Positions 1 through 5,367 of a stretch of DNA of 5,367 nt are shown here, piece by piece. Under the pieces are notes generated by a model. It saw nothing but the letters and a program-made list of their open reading frames with translations. It was not told the DNA's origin and made no database searches. The stretch covers positions 1 through 5,367 of the forward strand of contig JASMLG010000108.1 of assembly GCA_030748805.1 (NCBI GenBank), written 5' to 3'. The stretch comes from Phycisphaerales bacterium. Its GTDB lineage: Bacteria; Planctomycetota; Phycisphaerae; Phycisphaerales; SM1A02. Position 1 is the stretch's first letter. Every line of letters begins with the position of its first letter. The translations under genes were made by a program, and so were the position numbers.

Positions 1-588
1 CAAACGCTCAATAGTGCTTAGTTCTTTCCTTTCAACGTACTTTGTCAATGGACCGCCGTTCACAAATTCCATCGCAATAAATGGCCGCTCAATGTTCTCG
101 TCATCTGTCCATACTCCAGATTCAAAAATTTGTGCGATACCTGAGTGCGTCAGTCGAGCGAGCGCATCGGCTTCATACTTAAAACGCCTTCTTGCTGTTT
201 TTGAAAACCTGTTGCCTCTAATTATTTTTAGTGCAACTCTTCGCTTAGGAGATTGCTGCACTGCTTCGTATGTAATACCCATTCCACCTTCGCCTAGAAC
301 ACGGACAATTTTGTACCCTGAAATATTCTTGGGATGTGGTTTTGGAGATCCAACAGTTGTCAAGTGCGCTTCGCCTGCTGCAGAATCAATAGTTGGCAGA
401 TCACTTAAATCTAAGGGGCTATCTGCTCTATCTGAACTTTGGGATTGATGGTGGTGCAATATAGATCTGATCTCTTCAAGAAGTGCCTTGTTATTTCCAC
501 ACTCTTGGATCAAAAACTGATCCCGCAATTCTGATGGCAATTCAATCGCTTCTTGAAAAAGTTTTTGAAGTTTTTCTTGTTTGTTCAT
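1..588 (-). CDS. Hanks-type Ser/Thr protein kinase, N-terminal part (runs off left edge)
   Basis: The frame opens with ATG at 588-586 and stays open for 196 codons to the window edge. Residues 1-45 form a charged helical leader (motifs such as FQEAIELPSELRDQFL and LLEEIRSIL) of the kind often found before the kinase domain in planctomycete and acidobacterial kinases. The kinase N-lobe starts near residue 91 (GYKIVRVL). It has a glycine loop GEGGMG (G99, G101, G104), the ATP-anchoring lysine in VALKIIR (K121), a candidate helix-C glutamate (E139) and a hinge around MEFVNGG (residues 173-179). The catalytic loop (HRD) and DFG lie outside the window, so activity cannot be judged. A modest AAGG Shine-Dalgarno (601-598) lies 9 nt before the ATG. 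The gene begins only 21 bp after the stop of the secreted dockerin gene, which suggests co-transcription. A C-terminal TPR or sensor region is likely from the family but not visible. Confidence 0.93.
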   Translation of the reverse strand, partial: MNKQEKLQKLFQEAIELPSELRDQFLIQECGNNKALLEEIRSILHHHQSQSSDRADSPLDLSDLPTIDSAAGEAHLTTVGSPKPHPKNISGYKIVRVLGEGGMGITYEAVQQSPKRRVALKIIRGNRFSKTARRRFKYEADALARLTHSGIAQIFESGVWTDDENIERPFIAMEFVNGGPLTKYVERKELSTIERL

Positions 589-609
589 CGTTATTAGCCT
601 TATCTTAGA

Positions 610-3600
610 TTATAAACAAGGTCCCCAGTTACCTACCACCTCGAGAAGATCAGTTACATTCACAATACCATCGCCGCTGATGTCGGCAGGCGAGTCGGTT
701 AAGCCCCACTGGTCAATCACTGCAAGCAAATCGCTCACATTGACATATCCATCACCGTTGATGTCGGGATTGCAAGTGTTTATATCGCCAAGTAAATTTG
801 TTTGTTCTAAAGTACCCGCTGGTTCACCACGAATGCCTTCCGCGCCGGCTGCTCCACCGACAATCCAGTCGTCGTCTTCGTCCTTACCGTTAAGCCCACC
901 ACTTGTTATCTTTCCGGGTGGATTACCAGAGTTCATAATTTGTTTCGACCAAGTTAAACCGGTAAGTGAACCGACAAAACCACCAGTCGCACCATCGTTT
1001 CTCAGAAGTGTTAACGGTGAAATCGTGGAGTCGGGTGCGGTCATCACAATGTCTTTATCACCATCGTAGTCAGCATCTATTGCAACAATGTCTTCCACTG
1101 GTACCGATACTCCAAGAGGAATCAAATCGTCAAAACCATCACTCTCTGCAGCATTTCCTTGGAACAAGTAGATTGCTTCCGCTTCATCAGATGAAACCAT
1201 TAAATCGATTTGTCCATCACCACCATCAGCGTCAAGTTCGACTGCTTCGATGGTGACGGTGTTATTGCCGGCAAGTTCAGAGATCACCTGCAGTGAGCCG
1301 CCAGAAGTTGCACGGTGAACTCTACCGTATCGTGTACCCCCTACAAATCCCCAAGATGAACTTTGATCGCCGCCATCTACGCAAGTGGGTGGATCGGGTT
1401 CAGAGGAATTGTCGGGTAGTTGATAATCGGGTATTTCAAGCCATGGACCAGTGCTCATCGTGTCAGAGACATCAAGCAAAACTTGGTAACCGTTATTGAC
1501 TCCATTAACACCAACCACCGCATCAAGATCCGTATCACCATCCCAATCTATTGCCGCCACGCATGTGATCGATTGTCCGCTGCCAGGCACGCTAATTGTT
1601 AGCACATCAAAGTAGAGTGAGCCATCAATGTCTTCCATAGTCAAGAGCACGCCAATCGAATTGTCAGTCGAGTTTGCTACGATTAGATCTTCGCGGCCAT
1701 CACTGTTTAGATCACCGGCATCAATACTGACTGGATCGTTTCCTACATTTGCAATTAGACCGTCAATGGGAGTAGGTATGCCGTCTTCGGAAACGCTATA
1801 GCAAGCTACACCACCGGGCGTTCCTCCGAACAACACCGCAACTTCATCACGTTGATCGCCATCAGCATCAAATGAGATTATGTCAACTGGCGGACTGTCT
1901 AAGTCACCAGAAAACGGATTGTCAAAGTTTGCGCCTTCAACTCCGATCACCTCAGCAGCCACCTCAGTGTCACCACCACGAAGTGCAGGGTGTTGAATGA
2001 GTTGAAGACCAAGCCCCTCGGGCATTGGTGGAAACACAATGCTATCGAAGTTTCCAGCTAGAGTAGATGCTTGTGCAAGTGGGATGACATCACCCAATTG
2101 CGAACCAGAAAGACTGCCGGTGTTGTTTGAGACAACTAATCCTCCCATCAGATTGATTGATTCACTCGCATTTAGCGATGAAGATGTATCTATAGCATCA
2201 ATGTCAAAGGAGATTGTTCCGTCTGGGGATAGGAATGTTGAGCCAGTCACACCACAAGTTGATTCTGCGCTAAAGGCTAGAGCGCTGAGATCTTCTATAT
2301 ACATCTCATCAGAGGTGTTTGTGCCATTGAAGACAAGTTGGGTGTAATAGGCAAAGATTCCATTAGCATTCGGCGATTCGTTTCCACTCATTATGCAATC
2401 TGTAAGTTCAAGAATATCGGTGTAACCGATATATATGGCGCCTCCGCCAGTATAGTCGCCCTGAGTAACGGTATTGTCATAAAAAGAACAGCTGACAAAA
2501 GATGCATTGCTACTGACAGAGCAAGTAAACCCTCCACCATCAAAAATGGCAGTGTTGTTTGTGAATGTGCAGTTAGTGAATTCTGAACCTGAATCAAGCG
2601 ACTGATAAACTCCACCGCCATGGTAAGCATTGTTGCCCGTGAACTCGCACCCTGACAACACCAGTGAAGCTTGACTACCCCACGTTTGCATTACAGACAA
2701 ACCACCACCATTTTTCGAAGAATTGTTTGTGAAAGTACAGTTTGTCAAAACTGCAGGAACGTATTGTATCGCTATACCACCGCCCCAGTATCCAGAATGG
2801 TTATCCTCAAACACACAATTCGTCAAGGCAGCGGTAGCACCACTAAGGAAAATCCCACCACCCATTGTTGTTGTGCCAGAGGCTGTATTGGTTACAAAAT
2901 TACAGTTTTGAATTGTTATGTGACCTTGAGCCCATAAACCAGCTCCATCTGACTCTTCTCCTTCCACATAACAATTTGAAATAGTGAAGCCATCGATAAC
3001 TCCCGTACCCCCTAAATGGAGAACCCCTCTTCGTGAACCCTGACCGTCAATAATGGTAACCTCAGGACCATCGGTGCTGCGTATTGTCAAAGTCTTGTAA
3101 GAAAAGTCGACTACTTGATTGCTATTGGAAGTATATGTACCAGGAGATACAACAATCTCATCAAAATCAGAAGCAGCGTCCACCGCAGCTTGGATCGTTG
3201 CATATTCTTGTGGAACAAGCAATGAAATTGGGCATTCGTCTTCAACCATGCTACCACCACCGTCAATCCAGTCACCGTAGATTTGGTCTGGAGTATTGCC
3301 GCAAAGCATGCTGTACCTGAGTACGAATTGACCACCAGTTTCCAAAAGCCCTCCTCCAAAATAAATGGCAGTGTTTTCTGTGATTGTGCATTCATTGATA
3401 TCTACATGGCTATTCGTTGCAGATATTCCACCACCTAATTGAGCCGTGTTATTTGAAATGTTACAGTTGTTGAGCGTTGAGTCACTGTTTGAAAAATGTA
3501 TTGCACCGCCCGAAGGGGCATCGTTGTATTCAAATATGCAGTTCGTTATCGTGGGAGCAATCTCTGCAGGTTCCGTAGCTTGACATAGCATGCCACCACC

Positions 3601-3966
3601 AGACTGGTTTGTGCTTCCTCTGGTAATCGTAAAACCTTCAATGACCGTATTGTTTGTTTCGTCGAATGATATGAAGATTCCACGGGAAATATTTTCGCCA
3701 TCGATAATCGTTACATCAGACCCATCGCTGCTGTGAATCCAGAGTTGTTTCTCTATGAATACGACTTGTGTTTCTATGAGCGGGTTCCCAGAACTCGTGT
3801 ACGTCCCCGGCATCACAATAATCTCATCACCATCACTTGCAGCATCTACCGCTGCTTGAATGTTGTCAAAGTCCGCCTTGCCATCATCATCGACAGTCCA
3901 CGTGGTAGCAAAAGAAAAACTACCAGTGACGAGGATGAACAGTAAAATAGATTTAATTTTCAACAT
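610..3966 (-). CDS. Secreted beta-helix / FG-GAP protein with C-terminal dockerin
   Basis: The predicted product has 1118 residues. Residues 1-20 form a Sec signal peptide (MLKIKSILLFILVTG, likely cut after SFA). Two modules begin with a TIQAAVDAAS...PGTYT pectin-lyase-fold entry (about 36-55 and 256-278), and each runs into right-handed beta-helix rungs with repeated GGG and NCxFxxN motifs (about 118-240 and 333-528). A beta-rich linker follows (about 550-690). Five or six FG-GAP/VCBS-like repeats with calcium-loop motifs such as DADGDQRDE, DLNSDGRED and DWDGDTDLD span about 693-1038. The C-terminus (about 1061-1118) is a dockerin pair, DINGDGYVNVSD and DISGDGIVNVTD, each followed by a WG motif. 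Cys1065 and Cys1117 bracket the pair. The role is probably extracellular or surface-attached; no enzyme active site is recognised, so substrate and function are unknown. The frame extends to an ATG at 4032, but the 3966 start has a good Shine-Dalgarno and begins exactly at the signal peptide. Confidence 0.93.
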   Translation of the reverse strand: MLKIKSILLFILVTGSFSFATTWTVDDDGKADFDNIQAAVDAASDGDEIIVMPGTYTSSGNPLIETQVVFIEKQLWIHSSDGSDVTIIDGENISRGIFISFDETNNTVIEGFTITRGSTNQSGGGMLCQATEPAEIAPTITNCIFEYNDAPSGGAIHFSNSDSTLNNCNISNNTAQLGGGISATNSHVDINECTITENTAIYFGGGLLETGGQFVLRYSMLCGNTPDQIYGDWIDGGGSMVEDECPISLLVPQEYATIQAAVDAASDFDEIVVSPGTYTSNSNQVVDFSYKTLTIRSTDGPEVTIIDGQGSRRGVLHLGGTGVIDGFTISNCYVEGEESDGAGLWAQGHITIQNCNFVTNTASGTTTMGGGIFLSGATAALTNCVFEDNHSGYWGGGIAIQYVPAVLTNCTFTNNSSKNGGGLSVMQTWGSQASLVLSGCEFTGNNAYHGGGVYQSLDSGSEFTNCTFTNNTAIFDGGGFTCSVSSNASFVSCSFYDNTVTQGDYTGGGAIYIGYTDILELTDCIMSGNESPNANGIFAYYTQLVFNGTNTSDEMYIEDLSALAFSAESTCGVTGSTFLSPDGTISFDIDAIDTSSSLNASESINLMGGLVVSNNTGSLSGSQLGDVIPLAQASTLAGNFDSIVFPPMPEGLGLQLIQHPALRGGDTEVAAEVIGVEGANFDNPFSGDLDSPPVDIISFDADGDQRDEVAVLFGGTPGGVACYSVSEDGIPTPIDGLIANVGNDPVSIDAGDLNSDGREDLIVANSTDNSIGVLLTMEDIDGSLYFDVLTISVPGSGQSITCVAAIDWDGDTDLDAVVGVNGVNNGYQVLLDVSDTMSTGPWLEIPDYQLPDNSSEPDPPTCVDGGDQSSSWGFVGGTRYGRVHRATSGGSLQVISELAGNNTVTIEAVELDADGGDGQIDLMVSSDEAEAIYLFQGNAAESDGFDDLIPLGVSVPVEDIVAIDADYDGDKDIVMTAPDSTISPLTLLRNDGATGGFVGSLTGLTWSKQIMNSGNPPGKITSGGLNGKDEDDDWIVGGAAGAEGIRGEPAGTLEQTNLLGDINTCNPDINGDGYVNVSDLLAVIDQWGLTDSPADISGDGIVNVTDLLEVVGNWGPCL
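2971..3867 (-). repeat. Duplicated beta-helix entry module inside the secreted protein gene
   Basis: Copy A (3867-3616) and copy B (3201-2971) encode the same module. Both have IQAAVDAASD, DEI-hydrophobic-V-x-PGTYTS, the motif (S/T)DG-x-(D/E)VTIIDG, RG(I/V), then (E/D)GFTI. The copies start 222 codons apart. Each leads into its own run of GGG/NCxFxxN rungs, so the unit duplicated was probably a whole beta-helix domain, which has since diverged. Confidence 0.8.
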
Positions 3967-3974
3967 GTCCCTAT

Positions 3975-3978
3975 CTCC
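3975..3978 (-). promoter_or_regulatory. Shine-Dalgarno that fixes the dockerin-protein start
   Basis: GGAG on the minus strand lies 8 nt before the ATG at 3966-3964. The peptide from that ATG has a basic n-region, a hydrophobic core and an S-F-A cleavage site. The upstream in-frame ATG at 4032 would add 22 residues ahead of the signal peptide and overlaps the predicted promoter. Confidence 0.7.
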
Positions 3979-4003
3979 AATTACGCTGCCTCCGCAACTT
4001 TTA

Positions 4004-4032
4004 ATTATGACACTAATAACCTTTTTTTGCAA
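4004..4032 (-). promoter_or_regulatory. Predicted sigma70-type promoter of the dockerin-protein gene
   Basis: On the minus strand TTGCAA (4032-4027, 4 of 6 to the -35 consensus) and CATAAT (4009-4004, 5 of 6 to the -10 consensus) are exactly 17 nt apart. Transcription would start near 3997 and leave a leader of about 30 nt that contains the GGAG site. With no terminator seen after position 610, this promoter could also serve the downstream kinase. This is a consensus match only, in an AT-rich region. Confidence 0.5.
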
Positions 4033-4085
4033 GAATAATCCACTATTTCAATTGTTTATCAGCTCTAAACGCTGATTCTCACGTG

Positions 4086-4256
4086 TTAAGGGCAAACACC
4101 CCAATTCCCTACAATAAAGAGCCAGTCCGAAACATCTGCCATTCCATCATTGTTGAAGTCCACTGGCGAATTTGAATAACCCCGCGCTGCGATGAGTTCA
4201 ATCTGTACAAAGTAACCCGTAACCAATACACGACACGATAGGATTGACTTTCTCAG
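4086..4256 (-). pseudogene. Remnant of a dockerin-protein gene (C-terminal repeat)
   Basis: The minus-strand frame from 4256 to the TAA at 4088-4086 ends in a complete dockerin half: DFNNDGMADVSD, then WLFIVGNWGVCP and stop. The calcium-loop positions 1, 3, 5, 9 and 12 (D, N, D, D, D) are all kept. The ending GNWGVCP matches the GNWGPCL end of the intact neighbour. The segment before it (ELIAARGYSNSPVDF) lines up with the neighbour's IDQWGLTDSPADI, with R where W is expected, so the first repeat survives only as its tail. An in-frame TAA at 4259-4257 closes the frame upstream, and there is no ATG start; the only methionine is inside the calcium loop. The remainder of the gene is missing. I read it as the 3' end of a deleted or decayed gene. 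A tiny translated protein from a non-ATG start is the less likely alternative. Confidence 0.72.
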
Positions 4257-4310
4257 TTAATAAATCCTTTCTGGAGCCCTCGCTCCTTTTATCTCTTAAT
4301 AACATGCGTC

Positions 4311-4339
4311 TTTATAACTGGGACACCAATAAAAATCAA
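4311..4339 (-). promoter_or_regulatory. Possible sigma70-type promoter upstream of the dockerin remnant
   Basis: Minus-strand TTGATT (4339-4334) and TATAAA (4316-4311) are separated by 17 nt. They match the -35 and -10 consensus at 4 of 6 and 5 of 6 positions. The promoter points toward the dockerin remnant and may be the leftover promoter of that lost gene. The surrounding sequence is AT-rich, so a chance match is quite possible. Confidence 0.35.
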
Positions 4340-4378
4340 AGATAAAATGAGAATGGAGGAAAAAGAGCGTTATTAGAC

Positions 4379-4397
4379 AAAAAATGAGGGATACTCA
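4379..4397 (-). terminator. Weak intrinsic terminator after the TPR gene
   Basis: On the minus strand, 10 nt after the TPR gene's stop codon, TGAG-TATCC-CTCA forms a short 4-bp hairpin followed directly by six T. The placement and T-run fit a rho-independent terminator, but the stem is short and not GC-rich, so its strength is doubtful. Confidence 0.3.
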
Positions 4398-4407
4398 AGG
4401 TTATTTC

Positions 4408-5367
4408 TTAATTTGTTGAATCTTCTGGTAGCAGTTCGCGATACTTTTGGGCTTCTTCTGGCTTCTCCCAAGCTTCATAAAGGGAGATAGCCAAATTTAC
4501 TGCATCGATTGTCTCAGAATTTTCTATACCATAAACTTCTTTGTTTAATTCAATACATTCAATTGCAAGGGGTTCCGCCTCATCATACTTTTGAAGATTA
4601 ATTAGGCAATTTGTAAAATCATACAGTGCATACAAGGTGTACTGATGTCTGTCCGTTAATTTGTGACGTCGACGTTCAAGAGACTCACGATAGAAAGGTT
4701 CCGCTTCTGCATACAACCCCTGCCTTTTATACCACGCAGCCATATTTCCAATTGATAGCAAAGTATTTAAATGGTTATCTCCAAGCGTTTTGCGGTTCAG
4801 TGCAAGTGATTCAAGCAAATAGGGCTTCGCCTCATCGTACTTTTCTTGTCTCAGGAGCAACGAACCCAAGTTGTGGATGGAAATCAATAAGTGTGGATGT
4901 TCCTTCTGCAACACTTTGCTTCTCAATTCCAACGCTTCACGATAATATGGTTCTGCAATGCTAAAGTGTCCTTGGTCCTCTAACAGCGAACCCATATTAT
5001 TGATTGATAGCAATGTGTCTGGATGTTCATTAGAAAGCGTCTGGCGTCGAATATCTAACACTTTTTGGTAATACTTTTCCGCTTCAGCATATTTGCCTTG
5101 CTTATGGAAGAAATATCCTAAGTTATTCATTGAGTTCAAGGTTCTCGGGTGTTTCTCACCTAGAACACGAAGTCTTGTGTCCAGCGCCTCTTTATAAAAT
5201 GGAAGCGCTTTTTCTGGATCCAATACCTGAAGCAAATTACCCATGTTGTTGATTGAAATAAGAGTCTCTGGATGTTCATTGCCAAGAATGCGCCTACTGA
5301 TTTCCAATTCTTCGCTGATATATCGCATTGCATCTTCATAGTCATCATTTAAATAGAATGCTGCTCC
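4408..5367 (-). CDS. TPR-repeat protein, C-terminal part (runs off right edge); probably the tail of a Ser/Thr kinase
   Basis: The frame is open from the right edge for 319 codons to a TAA at 4410-4408. The ATG at 5328 is not a true start, because the 13 codons before it (GAAFYLNDDYEDA) continue the repeat pattern. Seven tandem repeats of about 42 residues fit the kinesin-light-chain/TPR_12 class: Y-x-E-A-E at the start of helix A, a central LG-x-x-HP-x-T-L motif and S-I-N-N-M/L-G in helix B. The first five are regular; the last two have lost HP and NNLG, as expected of a capping end. The tail is a short acidic segment (PEDSTN). TPRs of this kind bind protein partners. In planctomycetes they commonly follow a Hanks-type kinase domain, which is the likely identity of the missing N-terminus, but the kinase domain itself is not seen. 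No membrane segment is visible. Confidence 0.9.
   Translation of the reverse strand, partial: GAAFYLNDDYEDAMRYISEELEISRRILGNEHPETLISINNMGNLLQVLDPEKALPFYKEALDTRLRVLGEKHPRTLNSMNNLGYFFHKQGKYAEAEKYYQKVLDIRRQTLSNEHPDTLLSINNMGSLLEDQGHFSIAEPYYREALELRSKVLQKEHPHLLISIHNLGSLLLRQEKYDEAKPYLLESLALNRKTLGDNHLNTLLSIGNMAAWYKRQGLYAEAEPFYRESLERRRHKLTDRHQYTLYALYDFTNCLINLQKYDEAEPLAIECIELNKEVYGIENSETIDAVNLAISLYEAWEKPEEAQKYRELLPEDSTN
4462..5340 (-). repeat. Seven tandem TPR-coding units of about 126 bp
   Basis: Seven coding units of 42, 41, 42, 42, 42, 42 and 42 codons lie head to tail. Similarity is visible in the DNA as well as the protein: the stretch coding for NEHP-x-TL-x-SINNMG near 4991-5031 and its counterpart near 5240-5280 differ at few bases and are offset by 249 bp, which is two units. 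This indicates growth by unit duplication; the units nearest the stop codon are the most diverged. Confidence 0.85.

Noticed and set aside
586..612. The dockerin gene and kinase share one reading frame, separated by a single TAA and seven sense codons, so stop readthrough could fuse them
   Set aside because: A shared frame is expected one time in three. A kinase fused behind an exported dockerin makes no topological sense, and the kinase has its own ATG and SD.
14..1602. Plus-strand open frames of 60 to 162 codons (14-448, 581-1069, 966-1256, 1293-1499, 1420-1602)
   Set aside because: They lie antisense to the kinase and dockerin genes. Their translations show no domains, while the opposite strand gives clear kinase, FG-GAP and dockerin motifs.
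2400..3600. Recurrent plus-strand CCACCACC tracts that look like a microsatellite or CRISPR-like repeat
   Set aside because: They are the complement of GGT/GGC/GGA glycine codons of the GGG turns. Spacing varies and the intervening sequence is coding, so this is protein repetition.
2039..4075. Further plus- and minus-strand frames inside the beta-helix gene, and the plus-strand frame 4626-4964 in the TPR gene
   Set aside because: They are shadows of long repeat-coding genes. The low stop density comes from the repeated Gly, Asn and Thr codons (or TPR codons) on the coding strand.
4273..4290. Plus-strand hairpin GGAGC-CCTC-GCTCC followed by TTTT
   Set aside because: It would terminate plus-strand transcription, but no plus-strand gene precedes it. 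On the minus strand there is no T-run after the stem.
4198..4305. 35-codon minus-strand frame starting with ATG at 4305, right after a promoter match
   Set aside because: It has no Shine-Dalgarno, would need leaderless translation, shows no recognisable motif and overlaps the dockerin remnant in another frame. Most likely chance.

Overview
The window most likely comes from a planctomycete, probably of the class Phycisphaerae. The grounds are a secreted protein ending in the two-repeat WG-x-C variant of dockerin, a Hanks-type Ser/Thr kinase with the N-terminal leader common in planctomycete kinases, and a kinesin-light-chain-type TPR array of the kind these bacteria often fuse to such kinases. 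This assignment rests on family knowledge; there is no marker gene here. All convincing genes lie on the minus strand, so the transcribed order runs from the right edge to the left.

Layout in transcription order. (1) Positions 5367-4408 are the C-terminal end of a large TPR protein with seven visible repeats of about 42 residues; its start lies outside the window. (2) Positions 4407-4033 are a 375-bp gap. It holds a weak terminator-like hairpin, a sigma70-like promoter, the remnant of another dockerin-protein gene (one intact calcium-loop repeat and its stop codon) and the promoter of the next gene. (3) Positions 3966-610 encode a secreted protein of about 1118 residues: signal peptide, two duplicated right-handed beta-helix modules with chlamydial Pmp-like GGG/NCxFxxN repeats, a beta-rich linker, an FG-GAP/VCBS calcium-loop region and a C-terminal dockerin pair. 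(4) Positions 588-1 encode the N-terminal 196 residues of a Ser/Thr kinase that starts 21 bp after the previous stop, with no visible terminator between them.

How they may work together (inference): a surface or extracellular multidomain protein is probably co-transcribed with a signalling kinase. A second kinase-TPR-type gene seems to lie upstream, and a decayed dockerin gene follows it. This suggests a repeating 'kinase/TPR gene plus dockerin protein' arrangement. No cohesin, transposase, tRNA, rRNA or CRISPR array is visible. The plus-strand open frames are antisense shadows of these genes.
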